The notes under the pieces are model-generated. The model searched no databases, was not told where the DNA came from, and saw only the letters and a program-made list of their open reading frames with translations. Below, one piece after another: positions 9,366 to 21,514 of a stretch of DNA of 64,000 nt. The position numbers and the translations under genes were made by a program. Source of the stretch: Mycolicibacterium confluentis (GTDB lineage Bacteria > Actinomycetota > Actinomycetes > Mycobacteriales > Mycobacteriaceae); NCBI RefSeq assembly GCF_010729895.1, contig NZ_AP022612.1:1922001-1986000 (forward strand), written 5' to 3'. Position 1 is the stretch's first letter. The number at the start of each line of letters is the position of its first letter.

Positions 9366-10244
9366 GTGCCTGAGACGTTCCTGGACATCCAGTTCGCGTT
9401 CATCGCGCCCGGGCGTGAACCACTGGTCTGGTGCCTGATCTCGTTCATCATCACGTTCTTCATTACCCGGTGCATCGTGCGATATATCCGGGCGACCGCC
9501 GACAGCGACAAACCGAAGCGCTGGTGGCAGCCGAGGAATATGTCGGTCGGTGACGGCGGCGGGGGGTTTCACCTGCATCACGTCGTGATCGGCGTCGTGT
9601 TGGTGCTGGTCTCGGGCGTGACGATGGTGACGCTGGCGGTCGACGGCGGAACTCGGGAGTTCACCGCGGCCGCGGTGGTGTTCGGGATCGGCGCCGCGCT
9701 GGTGCTCGACGAGTTCGCGCTCATCCTGCACCTGCAGGACGTGTACTGGTCGGAGGACGGCCGGACCTCGGTCGATGCGGTGTTCGTGGCGATCGCGGTG
9801 GCGGGTCTGCTGGTCATGGGGTTCAACCCGCTGGCGTTCTTCGACGTCGACGTCTGGCGTGCCGACACGTCGTGGTGGGTTCGTGCGGTGGTGGTGGCCT
9901 GGGCCGTGGGCAGCCTCGCGCTCGCCGTCGTGGTGCTCTCCAAGGGCAAGGTGTGGACGGGCCTGGTCGGCATGGGTATTCCGCCGCTTCTCGTGGTGGG
10001 CGCGCTGCGCCTGTCACGTCCGCACGCGCCCTGGGCGCGGTGGCGCTACACCGACCATCCGCGCAAGATGCGGCGCGCGCTGGAGCGTGAGCGTCGACTC
10101 CGGCGGCCCGTCGTGCAGGCCAACCTGTGGCTGCAGAGCGTGATCGCCGGGATGCCGCGATTCCCCGACGACGACGCGGTCGACGCGCAGTTGGATCTCC
10201 AGATCCATGCGGCCGCGCCACCGCCGCAGGTTGTGGCTGGATAG
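9366..10244 (+). CDS. conserved integral membrane protein (Rv2180c type)
   Basis: 292 residues with about seven predicted membrane segments (starting LVWCLISFIITFFITRCIVRYI, here split by a Thr). A His-containing stretch, GGFHLHHVVIG, and acidic residues inside helices (DEFALILHLQDVYW) may be functional. The C-terminus is basic and cytoplasmic. GTG 9366 is preferred over upstream starts: a TAAGTT hexamer ends 7 nt before it and there is no Shine-Dalgarno, fitting a leaderless transcript. The family is restricted to actinobacteria as far as I know and has no assigned function. Confidence 0.82.
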   Translation: MPETFLDIQFAFIAPGREPLVWCLISFIITFFITRCIVRYIRATADSDKPKRWWQPRNMSVGDGGGGFHLHHVVIGVVLVLVSGVTMVTLAVDGGTREFTAAAVVFGIGAALVLDEFALILHLQDVYWSEDGRTSVDAVFVAIAVAGLLVMGFNPLAFFDVDVWRADTSWWVRAVVVAWAVGSLALAVVVLSKGKVWTGLVGMGIPPLLVVGALRLSRPHAPWARWRYTDHPRKMRRALERERRLRRPVVQANLWLQSVIAGMPRFPDDDAVDAQLDLQIHAAAPPPQVVAG

Positions 10245-10255
10245 GGTTTCACGAC

Positions 10256-13391
<3,136 letters not shown>

Positions 13392-13460
13392 TGGGTCATC
13401 GTAGGTGGACAGTGGAACCTGGCAGAAACCTTCTGGCGCACATGCCTACACTTGTGACCC

Positions 13461-13865
13461 GTGAGCACCATTCCGGCCGGCGACGACGTGCTCGACCCGG
13501 ACGAACCTGTATTTGCCCTCAACCACGTCGCTGACATGCTCGGCGTCACGGTGACCAAGGTGCACCAGCAACTGCGCGACGGGCACCTGGTGGCGCTGCG
13601 TCGCAACGGCGCGGTGGTGATCCCGAAGGTGTTCTTCAGCGATTCGGGGCACGTGGTCAAGTTTCTGCCCGGTCTCCTGGCCGTGTTGCGCGACGGCGGT
13701 TACCGCGAAACCGAGATCCTGCGGTGGTTGTTCACCCCGGATCCGTCGCTGACGCTGACGTTCAACGGGTCCAAGGAGGTGCGGGAGAACGCCCGCCCTG
13801 TCGACGCCTTGCACTCCCATCAGGCGCGCGAAGTGCTGCGGCGCGCCCAAGCGCTCGCTTACTGA
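13461..13865 (+). CDS. DNA-binding protein, PknL substrate (Rv2175c type)
   Basis: 134 residues. A winged helix-turn-helix/excisionase-like core appears in FALNHVADMLGVTVTKVHQQLRDGHLVALRRNGAVVIPK, split here by HVADMLG and the wing. The N-terminal tail is short and acidic, with Ser/Thr residues that could be phosphorylated. The orthologue in M. tuberculosis is phosphorylated by PknL, which reduces DNA binding. GTG 13461 lies 8 nt after TACACT (13447-13452) with no Shine-Dalgarno, so initiation is probably leaderless. The divergent layout with pknL (69 bp apart) suggests a shared control region. Confidence 0.88.
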   Translation: MSTIPAGDDVLDPDEPVFALNHVADMLGVTVTKVHQQLRDGHLVALRRNGAVVIPKVFFSDSGHVVKFLPGLLAVLRDGGYRETEILRWLFTPDPSLTLTFNGSKEVRENARPVDALHSHQAREVLRRAQALAY

Positions 13866-13878
13866 GCCGGCTGGGGCC

Positions 13879-15402
13879 TCACTGAGCCTGGTCCTGCTCG
13901 GCCCGCAGCCCCTGCCACCGGGCCAGTGAGTACCACGCGGCGACACCGCATGCCGTGGCCAGCAGCACGTGCACCCAGGAGTACATGCCGTGGGAGCCGT
14001 CGGGTTTGAAGATCACCATGATCCACGTCGAGAATCCGGCGATCGCCGCGATCCACGCCCGTGACTGCGTCAGCGCCGCCATCACCGCCAGCGGCCACGT
14101 GTAGTACCACGGCAGTGCCGCGGGCACGAACAGCACCACTACGCCCATGACCCAGGCGATCCCGGTCAGCGCTTCGCGGTCGGTGTGCCGGAATCGCCAC
14201 CACAGCACCGGAAGTGACACCGCGATGATCGCGATGCCGATGATCCGGGTGACCTCGAGCACCGCGTAGAAGTTCACGTTGAAGACCAGACCGACCACGG
14301 CGTTCGACAGGTTGGCGATGGCCGTGGGCACGGTCAGCCAGTTGATGATCTTCACCGACCCGGCCAGCGCGGTCAGCCAGCCCAGACCAACGCCCGCCAG
14401 CCAGGACGTCACCGCGAACACCGCGACGAAGATTCCCACGGATCCGGCACCCGCGGCCACGAAGGCCGGAACGGGACGGCGCAGCGCGCCCGTCGGGCGT
14501 TCGCGCAGTTGCCGCATCCACACCCAGACCAGGAACGGCAGCGCCAATCCCGCGGTGGCCTTGACCGCGACGGCCCCGGCGGCCAGTGTGATGCCCGTGA
14601 CCGGATGGCGGGCGAAGGTCAGTGCGATTCCGGCCATCATCAGCCCGACCATCAGCATCTCGTTGTGCACGCCGCCCATCAGATGGATGATCACCAGCGG
14701 ATTGAGCACGCAGATCCACAGCGCCACCGCCGGATCGGCCTTCAGGTGCCGGGCGATGCGCGGCGTCGCCCAGATGAGCAGGGCCAGGCCGGGCAGCATG
14801 CACAGGCGCAACACCATGGTTCCGGCGATGACGTTGTCGCCGACGAGCATCGTGACGAACTTGGCGATCAGGATGAACGCTGGACCGTAGGGCGCGGTCG
14901 TGGTGGTCCAGATCGGACTCACGTTGTCCAACAGGGCATTCGGATTCTCGATCGGCCCCACCGCGTAGGGGTCCAGGCCATCGCGGAGCAGGGCGCCCTG
15001 CGCGAGATAGGAGTAGGTGTCGCGGCTGAACAGCGGCACCGACAGCAGCAGTGGCGCCAGCCAGAACCCCGTGGTGGCCACCATCGTGTAGACGGTCGTA
15101 CCGCCTTCGCTGACCCGGCGTCCGAGCCACAGCCAGGCCACGAGCATGAGCGCGACGCCCGACCACAGCAGCAGCGACGACACCACCAGGCCGTGCCCGA
15201 ACCGCAGCCACGACAGGTGCAGGCTCTCCAGGACGGGATCGTGCAGGCGGGTGCTGCCCGCGCCGAGGCCTCCCGCGGTGATCATCATGGCCCCGAGCAG
15301 GCCCAACAGAGCGGGCCGAGCCTCTTCTGCGGTGCTGAACTCGCGCAGTCGTGCGAATGCTGCGCTGCGGCCGTTGGGGGGCGCAGTCGGTGCGTCTGCC
15401 AT
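13879..15402 (-). CDS. mptA: polyprenyl-phosphate-mannose-dependent alpha-(1->6)-mannopyranosyltransferase MptA
   Basis: 507 residues with about 12-13 hydrophobic helices, GT-C (GT87-like MptA/MptB group). It extends the alpha-1,6-mannan backbone of lipomannan/LAM at the outer leaflet using decaprenyl-phosphate-mannose. The first large external loop contains LFSRDTYSYLAQGALL, with the Asp expected for GT-C catalysis, and PYAVGPIENPNALL. ATG 15402 is 1 bp after the idsA2 stop, so the two are co-transcribed, pairing isoprenoid synthesis with a lipid-linked-sugar enzyme. The position between the Rv2175c-type gene and idsA2 matches M. tuberculosis. Confidence 0.92.
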   Translation of the reverse strand: MADAPTAPPNGRSAAFARLREFSTAEEARPALLGLLGAMMITAGGLGAGSTRLHDPVLESLHLSWLRFGHGLVVSSLLLWSGVALMLVAWLWLGRRVSEGGTTVYTMVATTGFWLAPLLLSVPLFSRDTYSYLAQGALLRDGLDPYAVGPIENPNALLDNVSPIWTTTTAPYGPAFILIAKFVTMLVGDNVIAGTMVLRLCMLPGLALLIWATPRIARHLKADPAVALWICVLNPLVIIHLMGGVHNEMLMVGLMMAGIALTFARHPVTGITLAAGAVAVKATAGLALPFLVWVWMRQLRERPTGALRRPVPAFVAAGAGSVGIFVAVFAVTSWLAGVGLGWLTALAGSVKIINWLTVPTAIANLSNAVVGLVFNVNFYAVLEVTRIIGIAIIAVSLPVLWWRFRHTDREALTGIAWVMGVVVLFVPAALPWYYTWPLAVMAALTQSRAWIAAIAGFSTWIMVIFKPDGSHGMYSWVHVLLATACGVAAWYSLARWQGLRAEQDQAQ

Positions 15403-15403
15403 G

Positions 15404-16543
<1,140 letters not shown>

Positions 16544-16593
16544 CTACGGCCTGGTTTGCGCTTCCGACGGGTGCGGCGTGACCGCCTCGGCGG

Positions 16594-17280
16594 TTACTCC
16601 GAACCGACCGTGGGGGAGCGGTCCCGGGTCGACCAGGCCAGCGCTGCCACGGCCGCGGACGCCAGCAGCGCCGCGATGCCGAGCCACATGGCGCCGCCGG
16701 TGAACGAGCGGGTGCTGGGGTCGGTGTAGCGGGCCTGGGCACTCATGGTGTTGACGATGCCGGGTTTGAGCGTCCACTCGACGACATCGGTGTCGATGCG
16801 GTCGCCGTTGGTTGAGGTCACCTCGCCGGGGAACGACACGGTCAGTTCGACCTCGGACTCGGTGTCGGACAGGCTGGTCAGGTCGACGCGGCCCTCGAGG
16901 AGCACGAGGTTGCCCGCGCGGCGCAGGGCCAGGTCGACACCTGCCGCGTCGGCGTTGAGGTTCGCCAACTGGGGCAGCTCACCGAAGGTCAGGTTGGAGA
17001 ACACGGCTTCGGATCCGACGTAACCGTCGGCCTCGTAGTCGGAGACGGCGACCTTCGGGGCGAACGGCAGGTCGTTGTCGAACTGCGGACCCTTGTCGTC
17101 GGAATTGCGGGGCTTGGCGGCGGCGATGATGTGGCCGGACACCGTGTCGTCGGGAGAGACGGTGATCGACGCGCGGACCCGCACACAGCCCACGGCAAGC
17201 GGGGCGACGACGAGCATCAGCACCACGAGAGCCAGCAGGCGGGTTCGGCGCCGACCGGGGCTTTTTTGGACACGCAGCAC
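16594..17280 (-). CDS. lppM: lipoprotein LppM
   Basis: 228 residues. A basic N-terminus (PGRRRTR) and hydrophobic core end in the lipobox LAVGC (C32), so it should be lipid-modified and anchored outside the membrane. The body is beta-rich with repeated acidic/hydrophobic strands. The C-terminus carries a second membrane helix (AMWLGIAALLASAAVAALAW), the unusual LppM layout of a lipid anchor plus a transmembrane end. In M. tuberculosis LppM is linked to envelope lipids and phagosome manipulation. GTG 17280 puts the basic residues before the signal. It lies upstream of, and on the same strand as, idsA2-mptA. Confidence 0.88.
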   Translation of the reverse strand: MLRVQKSPGRRRTRLLALVVLMLVVAPLAVGCVRVRASITVSPDDTVSGHIIAAAKPRNSDDKGPQFDNDLPFAPKVAVSDYEADGYVGSEAVFSNLTFGELPQLANLNADAAGVDLALRRAGNLVLLEGRVDLTSLSDTESEVELTVSFPGEVTSTNGDRIDTDVVEWTLKPGIVNTMSAQARYTDPSTRSFTGGAMWLGIAALLASAAVAALAWSTRDRSPTVGSE

Positions 17281-17325
17281 TGCGTCATCGTGCCAGACGT
17301 CCGTCCGATGTGGTTGCTGGATCAG

Positions 17326-17928
17326 TCAGAGCGGCAGTTGCCTGCCGAGGATCGCGAACGGTCGCGGGTCGCCGGCGAAGTGGTAGCCGCGGATCACATC
17401 GCTGAACCCGAGACGCCGGTACAGCCGCCAGGCGCGGTTGTCCTCACCGTTGATCTCCGGCGTCGACAGCAGCACGCTGCGCTCGGGCCGCCCGTGCAAC
17501 AGCCTGCGGGCCAGCGCCTCGCCCAGGCCGTTGCCCTGCGCGCGGGGATGAATGTGGAGTTCGGTGAGTTCGAAGTAGTCGGAGACGAGGTGGTCGATCG
17601 CGTCTCCGGGCATGCCGGTGCGGCGCAGCCCCTGCAGCACCTGCTGCTGCCACCACTGGTCGGGCGACCCGCAGTAGCCGTAGGCCACGCCGAGCAGGGG
17701 AGCGTCTGTCAGGGCCGCGGTCGCGGGTGTGGCACCGCCTGGGACGTCGTCGAACTGCACTGCTGCCACTGCTTTCCACCCGTCGCGGCGCATGTGTTCG
17801 AGCCACATCGAAGCGCGCTGCTCCTCCGTGCCGCGCGGGTAGCGCATCGCGTCGACGTAGACGTGCAGGGCGTCGGAGAGTCGACGCTGCATATCGCTGG
17901 GCGACAGGTCGATGAGGTAGGTGGCCAA
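17326..17928 (-). CDS. GNAT-family N-acetyltransferase (Rv2170 type)
   Basis: 200 residues. The N-terminal segment LSPSDMQRRLSDALHVYVDAMRYPRGTE is typical of this mycobacterial GNAT group. The acetyl-CoA site is ELHIHPRAQGNGLGEALARRLL (motif A, Q/RxxGxG/A as QGNGLG, split here by family convention), followed by LYRRLGFSDV (motif B). The substrate is not evident; the M. tuberculosis orthologue has been reported to acetylate isocitrate lyase. The start TTG 17928 fits the conserved N-terminus and has GGGAGGA about 14 nt upstream, so it is a weak start. It heads the - strand run lppM-idsA2-mptA, 45 bp upstream of lppM. Confidence 0.85.
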   Translation of the reverse strand: MATYLIDLSPSDMQRRLSDALHVYVDAMRYPRGTEEQRASMWLEHMRRDGWKAVAAVQFDDVPGGATPATAALTDAPLLGVAYGYCGSPDQWWQQQVLQGLRRTGMPGDAIDHLVSDYFELTELHIHPRAQGNGLGEALARRLLHGRPERSVLLSTPEINGEDNRAWRLYRRLGFSDVIRGYHFAGDPRPFAILGRQLPL

Positions 17929-18060
17929 GGCCGGTCAGTCCTCCCGGAGGCGATGACGAGCGAGCAGGGAACGTGCGCGTGCGGTCTGCAGCCATTATGT
18001 CGGTGCGGGGGGTGAGCCAGTCACCGCCGTCGAGGGCATAGAATCAGGGGTGCGAACTAG

Positions 18061-18116
18061 GTGGTACCACGCACATACACCTCGTATCATCGAAGTTGGC
18101 AGTCCAGCACTGGACT
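18061..18116. promoter_or_regulatory. two perfect dyads upstream of the DUF3040 gene
   Basis: The 250-bp gap 17929-18178 separates the divergent GNAT and DUF3040 genes. It holds a 10-bp perfect palindrome GTGGTACCAC (18061-18070) and a 16-bp inverted repeat AGTCCAGCACTGGACT (18101-18116; 7-bp arms, 2-bp spacer). Neither has a following T-run, so they look like protein-binding sites, not terminators. The regulator is unknown. Confidence 0.4.
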
Positions 18117-18178
18117 CACACGACCCGATCGGTATTCCGATCCACACGACCGCCGCGGGCGCCGGCAAGGAGGGACTA

Positions 18179-18580
18179 ATGCCACTCTCCGAGCATGAGC
18201 AGCGCATGCTTGACCAGATCGAGAGCGCGCTTTACGCCGAGGATCCGAAGTTTGCGTCGAGCGTGCGTGGAGGCACTCTGCGTGCCCCGTCGGCCCGCCG
18301 CCGCTTCTACGGAGCCGGGTTGTTCATCGTCGGTATCGCGTTGCTTGTCTCCGGCGTGGCCATCAAGGCCACGATGATCGGCGGCTTCCCCGTGCTGTCG
18401 GTCCTCGGATTCATCGTGATGTTCGCGGGCGTTGTGTTCGCGGTGACGGGTCCGCGCGGCATCGCCAAGGATGGGAAGGTCGGCGACGCCGGGGCGGCGC
18501 ACCCGAAGAAGGCCAAGGGTTCGGGCGGATCGTTCTCCAGTCGCATGGAGGATCGCTTCCGTCGTCGCTTCGACGAGTGA
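18179..18580 (+). CDS. DUF3040 membrane protein (Rv2169c type)
   Basis: 133 residues. The N-terminal amphipathic motif PLSEHEQRMLDQIESALYAEDPKF is the DUF3040 signature (split by family at LDQIE). Two adjacent transmembrane helices follow (FIVGIALLVSGVAIK and VLSVLGFIVMFAGVVFAVTG), then a basic C-terminal tail. ATG 18179 has a strong AAGGAGGG Shine-Dalgarno. It is a monocistronic gene closed by the terminator at 18601. Function is unknown; members often neighbour mraZ in actinobacteria. Confidence 0.9.
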   Translation: MPLSEHEQRMLDQIESALYAEDPKFASSVRGGTLRAPSARRRFYGAGLFIVGIALLVSGVAIKATMIGGFPVLSVLGFIVMFAGVVFAVTGPRGIAKDGKVGDAGAAHPKKAKGSGGSFSSRMEDRFRRRFDE

Positions 18581-18600
18581 CAACCTGATTTCTGAGCACC

Positions 18601-18634
18601 GGGCCGGCCCTCACGAGGGGCCGGCCCTTTTGTT
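18601..18634 (+). terminator. intrinsic terminator after the DUF3040 gene
   Basis: Two copies of GGGCCGGCCC (18601-18610 and 18618-18627) form a perfect 10-bp stem with a 7-nt loop (TCACGAG), followed by TTTTGTT. It sits 20 bp after the DUF3040 stop and insulates that gene from mraZ. It is the clearest factor-independent terminator in the window. Confidence 0.85.
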
Positions 18635-18640
18635 GAGTTG

Positions 18641-18925
18641 ACGCCCCCCACAGGTGCCCACCGCGCCCATCTGCCCCCACTCGTCCCCACCCCGCGCCCC
18701 CTGGTACGCACATGCGCGTGACCAGGGATTTTTCGTGCGCACTCCGCGCTGTGAGCCCGGCCTAGATTCCCAGATGCTGCCCAAACGGGGCCGAAGTGGG
18801 GCCGACGCGACCTTCTGGGGGACAAAGTTGGAGAAAAGTGGGGGAGAGTGGGGTATGGTGGCGGAGTACGGAGCGAGGGGGTCCGGACAGGTAAGGCCCA
18901 AGGGCTGGGAGTGCGGAGGTGACGA
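18641..18925 (+). promoter_or_regulatory. mraZ upstream region with two phased TGGG-box arrays
   Basis: No gene is seen in 18584-18925. On the - strand, five TGGG boxes begin at 18689, 18679, 18669, 18660 and 18650, steps of 10, 10, 9 and 10 bp. On the + strand, four TGG(N) boxes begin at 18829 (TGGA), 18839 (TGGG), 18849 (TGGG) and 18859 (TGGC), exactly 10 bp apart. Between them is a TAGATT hexamer (18763-18768) that could be a -10 element, and a dyad CCTGGT...ACCAGG (18700-18726). E. coli MraZ binds TGGGN repeats separated by 5 bp upstream of its own gene, so these are candidate MraZ operators; the regulatory claim is inference. A GGAGG Shine-Dalgarno for mraZ is at 18915-18919. Confidence 0.6.
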
Positions 18926-19357
18926 GTGTTTCTCGGCACCTACACGCCCAAGCTCGACGACAAGGGGCGGCTCACGTTGCCCGCAAAGTTCCGCGACGCG
19001 CTGGCAGGAGGGTTGATGGTCACCAAAGGCCAAGATCACAGCCTCGCCGTGTATCCGCGGGCGGAGTTCGAGGAGCGTGCGCGCAAGGCTGTCGCCGACG
19101 CCAAGGCCAACCCGGACAAGCGGGCTGACCTTCGAGTGTTCGCGGCGGCCGCCGACGAGCAGCACCCCGACAGTCAGGGCCGGATCACCCTGTCCGGCGA
19201 CCACCGGCGTTATGCGGGGCTGTCCAAGGAGTGCGTGGTCATCGGTTCGGTCGATTACCTCGAGATCTGGGACGCCCAAGCCTGGCAGACCTACCAGCAG
19301 ACCCACGAAGAGAATTTCTCCGCAGCCGGCGATGAAGCACTTCCCGACAGCTTGTGA
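18926..19357 (+). CDS. mraZ: MraZ, transcriptional regulator of the dcw cluster
   Basis: 143 residues with two AbrB/SpoVT-like half domains, each marked by a conserved D-x-x-[18 protein letters not shown] (residues ~11-26) and [18 protein letters not shown] (~84-101). Family members form ring-shaped oligomers that bind repeated TGGG-type boxes and repress or tune the dcw operon. GTG 18926 starts on the conserved [10 protein letters not shown] and has GGAGG 7 nt upstream. It overlaps the rsmH start by 26 bp, so the two are coupled. Phased boxes upstream suggest autoregulation. Confidence 0.96.
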   Translation: MFLGTYTPKLDDKGRLTLPAKFRDALAGGLMVTKGQDHSLAVYPRAEFEERARKAVADAKANPDKRADLRVFAAAADEQHPDSQGRITLSGDHRRYAGLSKECVVIGSVDYLEIWDAQAWQTYQQTHEENFSAAGDEALPDSL

Positions 19358-20486
19358 ACCGGCAAGTGAACCGGCCCGTGCATCGTGGCCTCTGTCCGAA
19401 TCGGCCCTGGCGTACTTCCCCAACGCCAGGTCCGCATCGGACAGGGACCTCGATGTGCGGGCGGCAAACCACCTGAGGGGCGGTGTCGCGGTGGCAGAAG
19501 ATCAAGGCCCATATGGTCACCTGCCGGTCCTGCTGGAACGCTGCGTCAATCTGCTTGCGCCCGCGTTGACCAAGAATGGCCCGGACGGCGCGCAGGCCGT
19601 GCTCGTCGATGCGACGCTCGGCGCCGGCGGGCACTCGGAACAATTCCTCGAGCAGTTCCCAGCCCTGCGCGTGATCGGTCTCGACCGCGACCCGAGCGCG
19701 CTGCAGATCGCCGGCGACCGCCTGGCCCGATTCGGTGATCGTTTCACCGCGGTGCGCACGCGGTACGACGGCATCCCCGACGCGCTGGCCGAATGCGGTT
19801 TGAGCGCAACCCGATCCATCGACGGCGTGCTGTTCGACCTCGGGGTGTCCTCGATGCAGCTCGACCGCACCGAGCGCGGGTTCTCCTACTCGGCGGACGC
19901 GCCCCTGGACATGCGGATGGATCCGGACCTGCCGTTGAGCGCGGCCGACATCCTCAACACCTACGACAAGCGTGAACTCACGGCGATCCTGCGCGAGTAC
20001 GGCGAAGAGCGCTTCGCCTCCCGGATCGCCGCCCAGGTGGTCCGGCGCAGGCAGGTCAAGCCGTTCAGCACGACGGCGGAACTGGTTGAACTGCTCTACG
20101 AGGCCATTCCGGCGCCCGCGCGGCGCACCGGTGGACATCCGGCCAAGCGCACCTTCCAGGCCCTGCGGGTCGCGGTCAACGCCGAACTGGACTCGCTGCG
20201 GGCCGCGCTGCCCGCGGCCCTCGACGCGGTGTCGGTGGGTGGGCGAGTGGTCGTCATGGCCTACCAGTCGCTGGAGGACCGCATCGTCAAGTCGGAGTTC
20301 GCCGAGGCCACCGCGAGCCGGACGCCGCCGGGCCTGCCCATCGAACTGCCGGGCCATGAACCGGAATTCGTGTCGGTGACCCGGGGCGCCGAACGGGCCG
20401 ACGCCGACGAGATCGAACAGAACCCGCGCGCAGCGGCAGTGCGACTGCGGGCAGTGCAACGAGCGACAGAACGGGGTGGACTGTGA
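19332..20486 (+). CDS. rsmH: 16S rRNA (cytosine1402-N4)-methyltransferase RsmH
   Basis: 384 residues, class I SAM methyltransferase. The SAM site is [15 protein letters not shown], followed by [12 protein letters not shown], the catalytic-region [13 protein letters not shown], and the insertion domain [17 protein letters not shown]. It modifies C1402 of 16S rRNA in the decoding centre; location in dcw is conserved but the link to division is indirect. ATG 19332, inside the end of mraZ, is chosen; the leader up to [12 protein letters not shown] resembles the extended N-terminus of the mycobacterial enzyme. It ends in a GTGA overlap with the next gene. Confidence 0.95.
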   Translation: MKHFPTACEPASEPARASWPLSESALAYFPNARSASDRDLDVRAANHLRGGVAVAEDQGPYGHLPVLLERCVNLLAPALTKNGPDGAQAVLVDATLGAGGHSEQFLEQFPALRVIGLDRDPSALQIAGDRLARFGDRFTAVRTRYDGIPDALAECGLSATRSIDGVLFDLGVSSMQLDRTERGFSYSADAPLDMRMDPDLPLSAADILNTYDKRELTAILREYGEERFASRIAAQVVRRRQVKPFSTTAELVELLYEAIPAPARRTGGHPAKRTFQALRVAVNAELDSLRAALPAALDAVSVGGRVVVMAYQSLEDRIVKSEFAEATASRTPPGLPIELPGHEPEFVSVTRGAERADADEIEQNPRAAAVRLRAVQRATERGGL

Positions 20487-21514
20487 GAGGCAAGCGTGTC
20501 GCGACGCCGAAGGCGCCAAACGTGAAGGCCGCCGACTCGGCTCGGCGCCGCCCCGCCCCGACGGCCGTCAAGGGCGCCCGCCGGGAGGAGTCGCGCGAAC
20601 GTCGTCGTCGCCCGGACACCGAAGCACGCAGGACCGCGCGTCGTCCCGTTGAACCGCCGCGGGACGGCCGGGGCCGGGGTCGCGACGCCCGCGCGCCCCA
20701 GCATGGCCCGGCCACCGCGCCGTCACGCCGCCCGGTTCGACCGAAGAGTGCGACGCAGGCGAAGGCCCGGGCCAAGGCCCGTAAGGCCAAGGCGCCCAAG
20801 GCTGTCCGCATACCGCTGCGGGAGCGGATGCTCACTCGCATTGCCAGCATCGACCTGAATCCCCGCACCCTGGCTGCACGGGTGCCCTTCGTGGTGCTCG
20901 TGATCGGTGCCCTCGGGGTGGGACTCGGTGTCACGCTGTGGCTTTCGACCGACGCCGCCGAGCGGTCTTATGAGTTGGGCAGTGCCCGCCAGGCCAATCG
21001 CGTACTCCTGCAGCAGAAGGAGGCGCTCGAGCGCGATGTGCTCGAGGCCCAGGCCGCCCCCGCGCTCGCCGAGGCGGCCCGCAACCTCGGGATGATCCCG
21101 TCCCGCGACACCGCGCATCTGGTGAAGGACCCGGCGGGCAACTGGATTGTGGTGGGCAACCCCAAGCCCGCCGAGGGCGTGCCGCCGCCACCGCTGAACA
21201 CCCGGCTTCCCGACGAGCGCTCCGCGCCGCCGCCACCGCCGGCCAACCCCGAGCGTGCCGTGCGCCTTCCGGCGCCGCCCGTCGCTGAATCGGTCGTTCC
21301 GCCTGTGCAACCCCTGGTCGCCGCACCCGTCCCCGCAGGCCCCGAGGTGCTGGTCCGCCCGTCGGCGCCCGTGGCGCCGCTCGACCACGCACCGGCGGCG
21401 TCGCCGGCGGCACCGCTGCCGGGTCCGGCACCGGGCCCGCTTGAGGGACCCCCGCCCGTCGCCGTCGTGCCCGCACCCGTCGCCGTCGTGCCCGCACCCG
21501 GGGCGCCGGCATGA
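20483..21514 (+). CDS. ftsL: FtsL-like bitopic division protein (Rv2164c type)
   Basis: 343 residues, three parts. A long, very basic, Arg/Lys/Pro/Ala-rich cytoplasmic N-terminus spans 1-130, then a single transmembrane helix at about 134-154 ([20 protein letters not shown]). An FtsL-type extracellular coiled coil follows ([19 protein letters not shown], ending [13 protein letters not shown]). The last ~120 residues are Pro/Ala-rich, including a tandem VAVVPAP unit. In mycobacteria the FtsL homologue (with FtsQ and FtsB) activates septal FtsW-PbpB. Its place between rsmH and pbpB supports the call. Start and stop are both coupled (GTGA with rsmH, ATGA with pbpB). Confidence 0.85.
   Translation: MRGKRVATPKAPNVKAADSARRRPAPTAVKGARREESRERRRRPDTEARRTARRPVEPPRDGRGRGRDARAPQHGPATAPSRRPVRPKSATQAKARAKARKAKAPKAVRIPLRERMLTRIASIDLNPRTLAARVPFVVLVIGALGVGLGVTLWLSTDAAERSYELGSARQANRVLLQQKEALERDVLEAQAAPALAEAARNLGMIPSRDTAHLVKDPAGNWIVVGNPKPAEGVPPPPLNTRLPDERSAPPPPPANPERAVRLPAPPVAESVVPPVQPLVAAPVPAGPEVLVRPSAPVAPLDHAPAASPAAPLPGPAPGPLEGPPPVAVVPAPVAVVPAPGAPA
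21456..21497 (+). repeat. 21-bp direct tandem duplication in the 3' end of ftsL
   Basis: Two identical adjacent 21-bp units (21456-21476 and 21477-21497) encode consecutive VAVVPAP heptapeptides in the Pro-rich tail. The identity at wobble positions indicates a recent in-frame slippage duplication. Confidence 0.85.

Noticed and set aside
18700..18726. CCTGGT...ACCAGG dyad as a terminator
   Set aside because: 15-bp spacer and no immediate T-run; the real terminator is at 18601-18634.
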